A program made the translations under genes and the position numbers. From Cocos nucifera (Eukaryota; Streptophyta; Magnoliopsida; Arecales; Arecaceae): a stretch of DNA of 64,000 nt. The DNA is taken from positions 7,642,077 through 7,706,076 of the forward strand of contig QRFJ01000006.1 in the NCBI GenBank assembly GCA_006176705.1, in the 5' to 3' direction. Positions 12,841 through 25,838 of the stretch are shown here, piece after piece. Within the stretch, counting starts at the first letter, position 1, and each line of letters begins with the position of its first letter. The notes under the pieces were generated by a model. It was not told where the DNA came from, searched no databases, and was given only the letters and a program-made list of their open reading frames with translations.

Positions 12841-13500
12841 GAAGAATTCCGCCCACTTTCGTGGGACCCTCTTTTTCTCTTGTTCTCTAAATACCATTTA
12901 AGCTAAGATGATGATGATGATGATGATAACTATATGCAGATTCATCTCTCTCTCTCATCTGCCATGCATGCATACATGTACAAGAGAACTCTGCTCATGA
13001 ATTAAGGGGTAACGACAAAATTCAAGGGATCTGGCATGTCCTCTTGCATACATGTGCAATAGAACTCTACTCCTCAATTGACAATATTCATGGGATGTGG
13101 CCTTAGGCCCCCGTGCTGGTGGTGCTTTAGCATACTGCAGCCAATACAAATATGTAATAAGAGATCCACCATAGATGACAGATTCTGACGTGAAATAAGA
13201 TGGATATCCCTCAAAAAAACTTCCAGTCATGTTCATCTCGGCACATGCATGCCATATTCTCCACCCTCCCAATCTCGATCGTGACAACGATAACGCCTCA
13301 GTTTTCCTCTGCCGCCTGTAGCCAAATATCCCATCCATCCCTTTCCACACTCGCCTAACAAGTCGCGAATTAATACCAATTAGCTGGTAACCAAACCAGT
13401 TTCAAAAGCCCCTCCGTAGCCCGTAGCCGTTTATATTAGAACGTTCCGGACGCTGAGGTCAGCTCTCGTAAATTATTTACTCCCCCTCCTCCCCCTCCCT
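12841..13500. other. Upstream region of the LBD gene
   Basis: Holds a (GAT)n run near 12907-12927 and a loose duplication of a CATACATGTACAAGAGAACTC-like block (about 12969 and 13046). It becomes CT- and CCCTCC-rich before the TATA box. The 131-codon ORF on the minus strand (12955-13350) has no recognisable family features. Confidence 0.5.
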
Positions 13501-13506
13501 CCACTC

Positions 13507-13513
13507 TATATAT
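13507..13513 (+). promoter_or_regulatory. Probable TATA box of the LBD gene
   Basis: TATATAT lies 90-97 bp upstream of the ATG and is followed by a CT-rich leader (CTCTCTTCTTCCCCTCTCC), typical of plant 5' UTRs. No transcript start is visible from sequence alone. Confidence 0.6.
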
Positions 13514-13603
13514 CAAGTCTCCCGGCCTCAAGGAGCCCCCAAACCGCGTTCCAAAAGACTCTAGTCTCTCTTCTTCCCCTCTCCTCTCTCCCGTTCTCCT
13601 TCT

Positions 13604-14419
13604 ATGGGGTCGAGTGACACCACCACCACCACCTTCCACCACCACGCTTCTTCCTCCCCTTCCTCATCTCCCACCTCCTCTGCACCTTCCCTTCCTCCCA
13701 CGCCTCCTCCCGTGGTGCTCAGCCCTTGCGCCGCCTGCAAGATCCTCCGTCGGAGGTGCGTCGACAAGTGCGTGCTCGCCCCGTATTTCCCTCCGACCGA
13801 GCCCCTCAAATTCACCACCGCGCATCGGGTCTTCGGCGCCAGCAACATTATCAAGTTCTTGCAGGTAACTTACCACCATCCTCACCTTTTTCAACTATTT
13901 CCCTCTGTTCACCATTCCATTCACCCATGTATTCTTAAAGTTGCCAAAATCTCAACCCAATTCGGATCATCTAGTTAGTTACATTTAAGAATGCGCGCGC
14001 AGTTGCTTCATCAAATCAAATTGCAGCATTCCCTCGTTATCATGAACTAATCATCAATCCATGGATCGAATGGTTAACAGGATCTACCGGAGAGCCAGAG
14101 GGCTGACGCGGTGAGCAGCATGGTGTACGAGGCCAACGCGAGGATCCGAGACCCGGTGTACGGTTGCGCGGGGGCCATCTGCCAGCTCCAGAAGCAAGTG
14201 AGCGAGCTCCAGGCCCAGCTGGCCCGAGCACAGGCCGAGCTCGTCAACATGCAAGCCCAGCAGGCAAACGTGATCGCCCTCGTCTGCATGGAGATGGCTC
14301 AGTCCCAACAGCCCAGCACGGAGAGCCTCGTCACCGGCCCTTACCTCTCTCAGAGCGACGCATTCTTACTCGATGACAACAGCCATGGTTCGCTGTGGGA
14401 GGATCCCCTGTGGACATGA
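13604..14419 (+). CDS. LOB-domain transcription factor (class I, LBD1/LBD11-like)
   Basis: Exons are 13604-13864 and 14081-14419, joined in phase 0 across a 216-bp GT-AG intron, giving 199 aa. After a low-complexity Ser/Thr/Pro/His N-terminus (1-36) comes the LOB domain. The C-x2-C-x6-C-x3-C block uses Cys42, Cys45, Cys52 and Cys56 (CAACKILRRRCVDKC). The GAS block runs from FGAS (77-80) through DPVYGCAGAI. The Leu zipper L-x6-L-x3-L-x6-L uses Leu123, 130, 134 and 141, so it is class I. LBD proteins are plant-specific nuclear DNA-binding factors that set organ boundaries and meristem or vascular activity; residues 37-140 most resemble LBD1/LBD11. The intron sits just after KFLQ, the usual place in this family. 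The start is the first in-frame ATG, 91 bp below a TATA box. The C-terminus is short and acidic (DAFLLDD...LWEDPLWT). AATAAA at 14450 and 14674 are candidate poly(A) signals. Confidence 0.95.
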
Positions 14420-14679
14420 GCGGCACCGTACCGGATTCCCTGGCCATCAAATAAATGGATCTAATATCCAAACTGCTAATTAATTAGATGATCACTAGCT
14501 AGGAGAAGAAATTTGAGAGAGATGATCGACTATGGCGATGAGATAGGACTGAGATATTGCTATCATGTACGGCTAAAAAGAAATGAATAATAACTCGTAG
14601 CTTCTTCTTAAGTAACTCTGCTAGCAAGATGGATGCGCTTCTGTTCTTTGCCAGCCCTCCCAGCTCAAAGGAGAATAAA

Positions 14680-17600
14680 GGGTTGTAACTTGTAACCGAA
14701 CACGATGTTTTAATTGTTGAGATCCTGGTTATAGTCCAAGTATCATGAGTTCCTTGTCAATCAATCCGGACGTTTCTTGGAGCAATTAATTAGAAACTTA
14801 ATCAGGAATTCTCCCGTCAATTACAGGACAAGTCAGCACAAAAAACGTGGAATTAATGCTGGTGAAGCATTCAACGTTCGCTTGCTTACATATATATATC
14901 TCAAGGTCTGATACAAAGCCTACATGTTGAGCCAACGGCGTGGTAGCTAGCTTCCGTTTCCTCGACGGAACCTTGGGAGTTTAGTAGCACATTAATTTGG
15001 AAAACGGGTCCTTTTCCTTTGCCTTTACAAGTTTAAACCAGGACAAGTTCCATCTAGGACTCCAAGTTACTTGTCATTAATAATGGACTGGTGGTGAGGT
15101 AGAAAAGCCAATTCTGTCGTTCTCGTATCCAACACCTGTTCGCTAGAGACACTGGGACCGACAAACCAAATTTTAATTGGCCTGCCTTAATTTAATCATT
15201 GTATTAGGTCAGTGCCAAGAGCACGGCTCCTCTCTCTCTCATATCTATATATGTTTCCTAATTAGATTGATTAATTACCTAGCAAACATTAGACCTCTAC
15301 AGTCGCAAGGTTTTAGTCTAGCTAGGCAGCAGCCTCTTTTGTTGTCACACAGAAAAAGGATAAAAGGAATGATGTATCTCGACCCTTATTCTCTTATGGT
15401 TGGTTATAATTAATAACAAATTGTTCCATTCCAAATTTAACAAATATGCACTAATTACGCATACTGTTCACCACAACCATAACACCATGGCTGCCTGATG
15501 GATGCCCGGGCATGAAGGATCTTTGACAACGTTGGGAAACAATATTGAAGTAGAATAGAAATAGAAGGGGTGGTGAGGATGCTACAACTTAAAAAAGTTT
15601 CATCAGTTTTAAGTACCAAAGGCAACGTTTTTAAACGTATACCACCATTATTCCAAAATTATCTTTGCTGGAATAATGGGGTTTTCGATCTTTTCTACCT
15701 ACTTCCTTCATCAGCTTCCTCTTCTTAGAAATTCTTAACCATGCGATGGAAATGCGATAGAAATCAGAGTCATGCATGTGGTGCCGATACTTGAAAGATA
15801 GCATAATGCAGCATGATTCATTTCTTCTAAATAGAGAACGAGCATATGCGTAGCAGCGCTTCCAGATATCTACTTCAGAGAGTTTTGTTCCGCGCACTGC
15901 CTGGAGACCAGGCAAGTAACAAGACAAATTTATTGGTTGCCGGACTAAACGTAGAGATATGTCCGTAAGCGTTTGCACCAAGACCTTCGCGTTCGATGCC
16001 TCGTTCTTAATTATTTTAAGGTGACAAGTAGTTCTGAAGAAAAGGATTATAAAGTATTACTTCTTGGACTCCGGGATAACATCCATGCAGTTTTTCAACA
16101 CTAATCTAATCCAGTGCCTAAACGCCCTGCTGGGGACTACCATCGGCAGCTAGCTAGATCAAACTGGCACAAGGCCAGCTCAGCTCAGCTTAGCCACCTC
16201 TGCCAAACCTAACGGGATCTAGTGAAGCTTCTAGGTCAGTGAAAGAGGCCTAGCTTAATTATTCTCTGGTTAGAACCGGGATAACAAAAGTCGTCCATCG
16301 ATGACAACATAAATCTAAGCAAAGTTGGAGAGGTTGCACTATTCCAAGCGTAATTAATCCAGCTGATTTGACCCCAAAGTGGTCCTCAAGGCCCAAATAT
16401 TTCAACGTATTCGTACAAATCTGAAAAGAAAATTAAGTTCATATCCAAATACAAGTCTACCAGCTCTCTTCATTTTCCTTGGTGGACGTGCGACTTGGGG
16501 TTTGATTTGAGTCAGAGAGAACAAATTCCGGTAGCCTCGTGGAGGTGGTGGGCGTCCAAAAAGAAACACTATGTACCTTGTCCTAGTTGGTAGAATGATC
16601 GGTGTGAAACAAGTACTGGATTACAGAGGTGGTCTTTTAAGGGGCTGACCCTACAAGTTGATCGTAGCGTTTTAAACTGTACTTGGTCCACAAATTGGCA
16701 GTCCAAGTCTCAAATTTCTCAAAAGATTTTTTTTTTTTCACCCCCTTTGAAAAAATAATGGAAGGTTCACTGCTTGTTGGGTTGTTTGCTGATGACATGT
16801 TTTTGTTAATTGGGCAGGATAAAATGTTCCATTTGATTTGAAAAATTGGACATATATAACTTCTAGTAGAACCACAACTTCTAATTTCTAGTAGCCACCG
16901 TCTTATACGGGCAAACAGGTTATAGCCTTAATGGACCGTTTTAACTAGTGCAACTGGTAATATACGATGATTTTGACCAAAGACTTTCTTTGGTATGACT
17001 CTAAAAATGAAATTACAAATATATGGTCAATCCTCTTTTAATTTAGAGGAGGATATATTTGGTTTCGAACATGAGAAGGAAGTTTCCAAGCATATAATAC
17101 GACTAATTATTTTTATCATTTTTATGAAATTATTGGTGGTGTTCCTATAAAGGCTTCCAACTTAATTATATCAGTCTTTTATTAAATAAAATGATCCTGG
17201 ACTACCAACTTTATCTTCACATATCTTCGGATACTTTCTCAGTTATTTTTTACAGCTGCGAAACAAGGATATTAGTCATCGTATCTTGTGATAGGACTTG
17301 CTAACATCTCATTCAGGAAAATTCTTCCCCACGTCACAATACTGCAACAATGTAGTCAATAGTTTAATAGTCTTGGTCCCTTTCTCCTACGCTGCTAGCT
17401 TCATGCTGAACAACTAATCCAAACTCTAGAAACCAAGGAATTTTCTGGTCTACTCAGACTTGTTTTAATTCCAATATATACATTTAAATCAAAAGGGAGT
17501 TTGCCTCATTGTTTCCATCATCCTGGTGCGGTTCCCAATAATCTTTTAGGGAATTAATCGATCATGTCAGTGCTCCAACTTTGATTGAGAGAACGTATGT

Positions 17601-20070
17601 CACGAGTATCTTAATGGACATCCATTGAATTGCGTGTGTAACGATAGAGCAAACCACCCGGTTTTTCCCTTAGATTATGTCTGCCCACATGAAACCGTTT
17701 GACCAGTTCTATTCTGCAAATGTTACAAGGGATCACAGAAGTCCTACACTCGAATAAAGAAGAGGGAGATGTCAGCATAATCCAATGGGAAAAGAGAAGT
17801 CCTACGTACGTAATAACGGACACCAAAATGCGAACTAGATACGTTCTGTTGGAAAGTTGCCTTCACATTTGCCCAACATGGACCCTTCAGCCTGGTTGAT
17901 ATCTTTTCTTCACACTTTGTTACATTATACCTAGCATGCAAGAACATGGCAGGTCCTTTTCTGCACTTAAGATAAAGAGCTTGCAGACAAACAAGATTGG
18001 GCCCAAGTGCGAATTAAGTACCCCACCCTGTCCTTGCTTTCTTACTTGGAGCAGAAAGGGCAGCAGATTGTTAAGAAAGTTTTCAGAATTGGTGCTGATT
18101 TGATCAAGTAAGAAATTTCTATAGAAGAGCTGTCATCTACCAAGATTGACCAATGAAAGGAAACAAAACTGTGGTTTTCAGTCCTTCTAGTTTGATTGAT
18201 TATTGTTGTCAAAATGTGGTTTGGTGACACTGAGATATAAACTAGTGATAGAGTAAACTACAATGTATTAATTCTGGAGATTTTAATTCCTAACTAAACA
18301 ATGCAACGTGTGGTGTGATTACAAGTGGGCTGTGACTGTGAGATATGTGACAGTGGTGGGTGAAGATAGATGGTCCTGATCATCTTTGCAGGAGATAAAA
18401 AGAAGAGGTTGAAAGAGATTTCTTTCGGTAGGTAACGAGTGAGTTTTTCTTTTTCTCCATGGGCTTGTGGACCTAGGCCTCTTTCCATAAGTTTGTCGGC
18501 TGAAGCATCTAGAGACCCACCTATTAAAAGCTTTCAAAAAGCTCTAATGTTTTTTATTCGTTGGATTACATATTCGGTTCTGGCTTCAAATCAAGTTCAG
18601 CAATAAATTTAAGGTGTTTTTTGAACGGTCTAAACCCATGTATATAATTTACTAGGAAAATAAACTGTAGTTTGTTATAAAAAATTAATAGACCTGCAAA
18701 AGAATGGTCCATATGGTCATGTGCACGAGTACTATCTTTGTAATTTATTAATTTAAATTTGAATTTGGAGGAGAAAGGTAGATTGCCTTTTCGTTTTTTT
18801 ATTCTTTTTTTTTTTTTGTCATTTTCTATTTTCGAATCATTTGAGGAAAAAAAAAATTATGTGCACTTTTCTTTTTCCTGTACACTTTTCCTTTGCTTCA
18901 TTCGTAAAAAGTTTTTCTTTTCTTTAGACACGTGGCATTTATCTGCCTTCTAGTTCGACGCCTTTGAGAATTGTTACTAAAAAAAAGTAGCATCATGGGT
19001 GATATCAGGTAAGCATATTCCAGTCCCATATCTTTGGAGCAACTACCAAAAGACTTCAAAAGAAAGCTAACTAGAAGATCTTGACGTACAAAGCATCGAG
19101 TATTGAAATTATACATCATCATTATATCAGTCATATCATGGATGATGAAGATTATAATCTACCGTACGATCAGCTTATGTGCATCATGCTCGTAAATTTT
19201 TTCAAAGCCTGCATCATCAGTATATCTAATGATATACTCCTCAAATCTTGCATATGGCCAAAGGCCAAACCCACGGCTAGAAGATAATTAAAGGATTCAG
19301 ATGGAAGTTATATTCATATCCATGTTGTATTTTTTACATGATTGATTTTTTTTTTGCAATGTCAATTATATTTTGCATAATTTTTGAAGCTTGATATTAG
19401 CTTAGTGATTGGTGCTGTTATTATCGTGCTTTAAAAGTTTGAAAAAAAATAATCCAACGATCGATATCATAAAAAATGAATAACCATTCTTTCATTTAAA
19501 AGTTTTTTGTGTGAAACAATGATGCATTCTTTTCGTATGCATGTGCCATTGAATCGTATAATGGTTACTTGCATATCTATATAGATGGATAATTCAAAAA
19601 ATTTGAAGTGCTTTAAAAGCTGTCTGGAGCACCATTCAACAGTCCATGTCATCTTCTTTTGCACCAAAGATACAATCCGAACCCTCATGGGAAAGTTACA
19701 ACCCGAATCCGTCAAGAAAAGTTCATCCTTTGTTATAAGGCTGGTCGGTTATGCCAATAACTTGGTTTTCGGCCGAGCTGGAGTCCTTTTGAGTGATCAT
19801 CAATTTCAAACGATCACTGTTGAGGTTTCATGAGCCTACTTCTATCCATTCATAGACACCACCAATACAACTACAAGTGTGAAGAGAAATTCTTTGTGCA
19901 TCGAGTGGTGCAGCCCCATCCATACTGTCCATTGTGATTGACTCATATATGGGACTGAAGTACGGCGGACAAAAAAAAAAAAAAATTCTTCTAGTTTCGT
20001 GCATGAGCCAATTACCATAAATGGTGTGTGCATGCCTGCAGTATACAAAATATTTTCCCGAAATGCTTTC
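14680..20070. other. Long intergenic stretch without a recognised gene
   Basis: Many short ORFs occur (for example 15631-15981 -, 17611-17826 -, 19467-19715 -), but none carries a motif, a domain or a coherent exon series. There are poly-T and poly-A tracts (16728, 18800, 19970) but no clear transposon ends and no RNA genes. Confidence 0.5.
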
Positions 20071-20395
20071 CAAGTTCTAAGATGTTAAAATATCGGCCCA
20101 CTTGAACTCCACCATGAACCATGTGTCCATGTGGACTATGTCTTGGACAAAAGAAGCGGTGAAGCCGAGCTGTCGTGGATGGTCCGAGTTCTAAGATATT
20201 AAAATGCCGGCCCACTTGAACTCCACCATGAACCATGGGTCCATGTAGACCATGTCGCGTACCTCTGAAGCAGTGAGGCTATCTTGGATGGTCCAAGTTC
20301 TAAGATATTAAAATGCCGGTCTACTTGAACTCCACCATGAACCATGTGTCCATGTAGACCACGTCGGACCTCCAAATCGGTGAAGCTGGTCCTCC
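20071..20395. repeat. Three tandem copies of a 109-114-bp unit
   Basis: Copies start at 20071, 20185 and 20294 with AGTTCTAAGATATTAAAATG and continue through CACTTGAACTCCACCATGAA and CCATGTGTCCATGTAGACCA. The minus-strand frames stay open across the copies (VHGGVQVGRHFNILELG repeated), which creates overlapping 74-103-codon ORFs. I read them as repeat translation rather than a gene, since no start context, homology or splice structure supports them. Confidence 0.85.
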
Positions 20396-21200
20396 ATAAG
20401 GCCAAATTGGGCCGAAGAAGCCGGTGGTGAATCATTGAAGGTAACCGATGAAAAGCCCTCATGACGAGGGATACCACAGGAATCAATTAAGCCCTTCCTT
20501 GGAAAAATTAGGTACCAATTGAAATTTGAAGCCTCTAGGAAATTCCTGAGGCTCTTCATTTCTTTTTCCCAATACGTTCGAACTGTCTTCAAGCGCCAAG
20601 TTTGGTAGTTTACATTCATTAGGACGCAAGGCAGTGAAAGAACTTTATGAGCAAGACTAGTACCGGATGTTTTTGTGGTTATAGTTCATCGCCTTAAAGT
20701 TTGAACTAGCCCCGGCATGCGGGTCGTCGGGACCGCTCAAAGCACACCAACTCGTCACCGCATTCTGCCAGTAGAAAAAACTTATTGCTAGTATCGTGTT
20801 TGTATAGGGCTTTTATGCAATTATTCAAATCTTAAGTTTGGACAGGACACTCGGACTAGCTCAAACATGAGGGACACCTTTGGTTCATGAAAAGTGAAAA
20901 AAAAAAGGGGGTAATTCTTAGAAAATGAAAAAAAAGCCTCTTTTTTTATTGAAGTTTTAAGAGAAGAGAGAATAGAAAAAACTTTTTCTATAAAAAATTA
21001 CTTTTCATTTTTTATGAGAAATGGAAACCCACGAAGAAGATAGATTTTGGCACTTCTCATGGCATGAAAAATGATGGTGCTTTTTTTTTCTAAAATATTC
21101 TTTTAATATGACTAAGATTTTATAAAATATCATGTATGGCTAGGATGAAATACTAATACTAATATTATTATATTATATTAATATTATTCTAATATTTATA

Positions 21201-23799
21201 TGTTTTGCAGCAAGGCTTGAGATCGTTAAGAGAAACTCGTACTGGAGAGCTGAATTAGAGTTGGATTGACGTGGATCATGGACTAACCTGCAAGAAAAGT
21301 CCCAAGAATCGGTGAGGTACCCTCTGGTTTAGAACTCTCTGATACTTAAGTTAGCTGAGGCCTTGTGAATAAATAGTGAAAATGGAAGGCAAGAAGGTAG
21401 TAAAGAGGGTTTGAGTAGAGAGGGAGTTCAATCTTTCTTCAGTGAAAAAGTTGAGAGCATATTTCAGCACAGTCTGGGCTCTAGAAATCTTGTGCTTAAG
21501 CTTATCTTTCGAAAGGATACCCTCTTCCTCTATTTATAAAGGAGTTCGCTTAGGTCCTAAGAAAAGTTTGTTATGTCGTTAGTTAGTTTTAAGAGAATAA
21601 CCAACTGGATATTAGTTGTTGGCCGTTAGCCCAAGTGGAGTCCGACTGTAGAGTAGCTGAAAGATAACTATAGCCTAGCTGGATGATAATTGTATCAAAG
21701 TTGAAGAATTCTGGATTTTTTCTGATGCTGAATTCTAGATTCTTTCTGATGCTGAGTTCTATACCACATTGGCGGGTCGGCTTTATGATGAGCTCAACCT
21801 CCAGTTGAGGTTAGCATTATGATGATCTCAACCTTCATGAAGTTGACTTTATAATAAGCTGAACATCCAGTTAAGATCGACTTGATGATGAGCTCAACTT
21901 CCATGAGGTCATCTTTATGATGAGCTCAACCTCCAGTTAAGATCAGCTTTATGATGAGCTCAACCTCTAGTTGATGTCGGATTTATAATGAGTTGAACCT
22001 TTAGTTAAGGTCGGCTTGATGATGAGCTCAGCCTTCATGAGGTCGTCTTTATGATGAGCTTAGCCTCAGGTTGAGGTCGTCTTTATGATGAGCTTAGCCT
22101 CAGGTTGAGGTTGGATTTATGATAAGCTCAACCTTAAGTTGAAATCGATTTTATAATGAGCTCAACCTCCAGTTAAGATCGATTTGATGATGAGCTCAGC
22201 CTCCATGAGGTCATCTTTATGATAAGTTCAACCTCTAGTTGAGGTCGGCTTTATGATGAGCTTAACCTCTGATGAGATCGGCATTATGATGAGCTCAACC
22301 TTAAATTAAAGTCGGATTTATGATGAACTCATCCTCTAGTTGAGTTTGACTTTATGATGAGCTCAACCTTCAGTTGAGATTGGCTTTATGATGAGCTGGG
22401 CCTTTTGTTGAGCTTGGCTTTTTAATCACCTCGATCTTCTGATGATGTTAGTCTGATGATGTCGGTCTTATATTGAGTAGCTTTTTGATGACCTCTACTA
22501 ATGAGGTCAATCTGCTGATGAGCTCGATCTTTTGATGAGCTCAGCTTTCTGATGAAATCGACTTTCTAATGATCTTTTTTGATAATGTCGGCCTTATGAT
22601 GAGCTCAGCCTTCTGATGAGCTCAGCTTTTTGATGAGCTTAGCTTTTTGATGATTTCTTTTGATGATGTCGGTCTTATGATGAGCAGCTTTTTGATGAGT
22701 TCGAGTTTCTGATGATCTCTTATGATGAGCTCGATCTTCTAATGTGCTTGACTTTCTGATGAACTCGACTTTCGATGACCTCTTTTGATGATGTCAGTCT
22801 TAAAATGAGCTCGGCCTTCTAATGAGCTCGACCTTCTGATGAGCTCAGCTCTCTGATGAGATCGATCTTCTGATGACCTCTTTCGATGAGGTTGACCTTC
22901 TAATGACCTTTTTTGATGAAGCTAACCTTCTGATAAGATCGACCTTCTGATGATCTTTTTTGATGAGATCGGTCTTCTGATGAGCTCGATCTTCTGATGA
23001 GCTCAACTTTTTGATGAGCTTGACTTTCTGATGACCTATTCTGATAAAGTCGGCCTTTTGATGAGCTCAGCTTTCTGATCATATCGACCTTCTGATGATC
23101 TCTTTCGATGAGGTTGACTTTCTGATGATCTTTTCTGATGAGATCGGCCTTTTGATAAAACTAGCCTCCTGATGAGGTCGACCTTCTGATGATCTTTTCC
23201 GATGAGATTAGCTTTCTGATGAGATCGATATTTTGATGAGCTCGGCCTTCTAATGACCACTTTTGATGAAGTTGACCTTCTGATGAGGTTGGCCTTCTAA
23301 TGAGGCTAGCCTCCTGATGAGATCGATCTTCTGATGAGCTCGACATTCTGATGAGCTCAGCTTTCTGATGAGCTCGACTTTCTTATGATCTCTTCTGATG
23401 AGGTCGATCTTTTGATGAGCTTAACCTTCTGATGATCGAGCTCGGCTTTTTGATGAGATCGATCTTCTGATGATCTCTTTCAATAAGATCGGCCTTCTAA
23501 TGATCACTTCTAATGAGGTTGGCCTTCTAATGATGCTAGCTTCCTGATGAGATCGGTCTTCTAATAATCTTTTCTGATGAGAACGACCTTCTGATGATCT
23601 TTTCTGATGAAGTCGATCTTCTAATGAGGCTAGCCTCCTAATGAGTTCAGCCTTCTGATAAACTTTTTTGATGAGGTCGATCTTCTGGTGAGTTCGATTT
23701 TATAATGAGCTCAACTGTCAAACCTTTAAAAAAAGTTATCAATCTAAAAATTTTTAGGTCACGAGGATATTTAGTTAAGGTGGGATAATCCCCATAATA
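21201..23799 (-). repeat. 3' LTR of the minus-strand element
   Basis: About 2.6 kb. It shares unique blocks with the other LTR, for example GAAACTCGTACTGGAGAGCT near 21230 against GAAACTCGTGTTGGAGAGCT near 25880, and GGTGGGATAATCCCC at the outer end against GGTGGGATAACCCCC. The U3 part (about 21770-23720) is a minisatellite of GATGAGCTCAACCTCCAGTTGAGGTCGGC-like units (about 36-39 bp) that grades into 18-21-bp CTTCTGATGAGCTCGAC units. The many differences from its partner imply an old insertion. Confidence 0.75.
21531..21538 (-). promoter_or_regulatory. TATA box in the 3' LTR
   Basis: The minus strand reads TATAAATAGAGG here, about 330 bp before the LTR end, the normal spacing for the U3/R boundary in plant LTRs. 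Confidence 0.6.
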
Positions 23800-23947
23800 C
23801 TTATCCTCCACTTCTGAGTTTGAAGAAGTTGCTTTTGGATGAAAGAAGTAGCCTAAGAAAAAATTTCTGAGCTGTATATTTCTATCTCTTGGATAAATTT
23901 TCATAACTTTATTCGATGTAGCCTTGAGTAGATCGATTTTTTGATGA

Positions 23948-24478
23948 TCAAGATAATTTTAATCTGAAGATCGGTACTTTATAGAGCTGTAAGATAACCT
24001 CAATCCAGAAATCGGTATTTTATAGAGCTGTAAGATAAACTTGATTTGAAGATTGGTATTTTATAGAGCTATAGGATAAACTTGATCTGAAGATCGATAT
24101 TTTATAGAGCTGCAAGATAAACTCGATTCGAAGATCAATATTTTATAGTACTGTAAGATAAACTCGATCCGAAGATCGATATTTTATAGAGCTATGAGAT
24201 AATCGCGATCTGAAGATCGGTATTTTATAGAGCTATAAAATAATCTCGATCTAGAGATCGGTATTTTAATTATAGAGCTATAAGATAAACTCAATCCAAA
24301 GATCGATATTTTATAGAGTTGTAAGACAATCTCAATCTGAAGATCGATATTTGATAGAAATCTAAGATAATCTCGATCTGTAGATCGATATTTGATAGAA
24401 ATCTAAGATAATCTCGATCTGTAGATCGATATTTGATAGAGCTTCAAGATAACCTCGATCCGGAGGTCGATATTTTTT
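23948..24478. repeat. 41-bp tandem array, about 13 copies, next to the 3' LTR
   Basis: Units such as GATCGGTATTTTATAGAGCT plus GTAAGATAAACTCGATCTGAA follow at 41-bp spacing (for example 23971, 24012, 24053), with a few indels. The array lies inside the internal region of the LTR element, just upstream of the putative polypurine tract in minus orientation. Its unit differs from the U3 minisatellite. Confidence 0.85.
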
Positions 24479-24659
24479 ATTGATAAGAAGATCTTATCTT
24501 CATTTGTGTCCTTTAGAACTATATCAATCTGGAGATCAAATTTTTAATGATAGAATGATCTTATCTTCGTTTATGCTTTTCGGGGCTCTACCGATTCGGA
24601 GATCGAATTTTTAATGAGAGAAGGATTTGGATTTAATTATCCTATATAGGACTTAGATA

Positions 24660-24945
24660 ATTATATTTATAATAAATTTTTATAGTCAAGAGGTTAGATG
24701 GCTCGGATAGTTGGATTTTTTTTGCTCCCATGTATATAAGGTATTGTCCATTTTGGCTCATGACCATCTTTAGGCTTAAGTGGATCTTAGGCTTCAATGA
24801 GCCTTGGTCATTTGAAGTTTTACGATTTTATCCTTTACAGGAAGAGAGAAAGTTCTAATTCATATAAGCCATACTTTTTCTTAACTCACAACTGATGTGG
24901 GACTAAAGATGCTATTGCCCCATAATAAGAATATTATTTGACCTT
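24660..24945. repeat. Copy 1 of a dispersed repeat shared with 29.3 kb
   Basis: Contains TTTGCTCCCATGTATATAAG-GTATTGTCC, then CATATAAGCCATAC...CTTAACTCACAACTGATGTG-GGACTAA. The same ordered blocks occur at about 29270-29490. It is probably a fragment of an unidentified transposon; no coding frame was seen. Confidence 0.6.
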
Positions 24946-25838
24946 GATTAGATCAATCATGAAGCCAATGCTGCTTAATATAATAAGTGAACTTCAAACT
25001 ATTAAAAATCATATGACTTTAAGAATTAGATTGATTAATTAATAATAAACCAATCTTAATAAGTCGAATGTAATAGAGGTTTAAGAAATACCTCTATCCG
25101 ATGTCGTCATATGTAGATTGGGTCTCCCATATATTAGATGAGTTTCATCTTCAGATGTTTCATCTTCTTCCCTTTTAAGGATATGTTGCTTTAAAATTTC
25201 AAATCGAAACTTGAGTTTTCTCGAATAAATATCTCATTTAGATAGACTTTTTGCTCTTGTTTGATTTTTTTTTCTTTTTTTTGGCTTATGTACTCAAGAA
25301 TCTGTTGTCCTGCAAGAAAGGAATAGAATAATAGATGAGGCTTGAGAGTCTTGAGAAAAGAAAATGCTAGAAAAGATTTTTTGCCCATCATCATGTTCTC
25401 GAGCACTGAGTCTAGCCCTTTGATTTTTTGAATTGGTGAGTATTGTCACATCATAGTACATGGAGGTCATCACTATTAATGTTATGAATTGATAGCTTAA
25501 GGTTCTAAGGATGATGTGATAAAGTGATGTGACTACACAGAGGGACCTAATTTCTTGTAGATAAGAATTGAAATATTGAAGAAAATTTTATTGAATGCTC
25601 ATCGTCATTGCACTACCTTTTTGGAAAAGAACTTTTATCTGCCCCTAATCTACTCTATGATACATTGAAGCAGAGGTGGATTTGCTTTTAGCATATCTCC
25701 AGGGAGAAGATGGTGAAGATATAGAGTTATTTTTGCTTTATGATTTATCATTTTTTTCATAAAATTTTTGTATAAGGCTTTCTGTTCATCATTTTCACAA
25801 AATTTTTTTAGGCAAAAGCCCTCCTTCTAATGCTAATT

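Noticed and set aside
12955..13350. 131-codon minus-strand ORF upstream of the LBD gene
   Set aside because: No motif, covers a duplicated low-value block, and lies in the likely promoter region.
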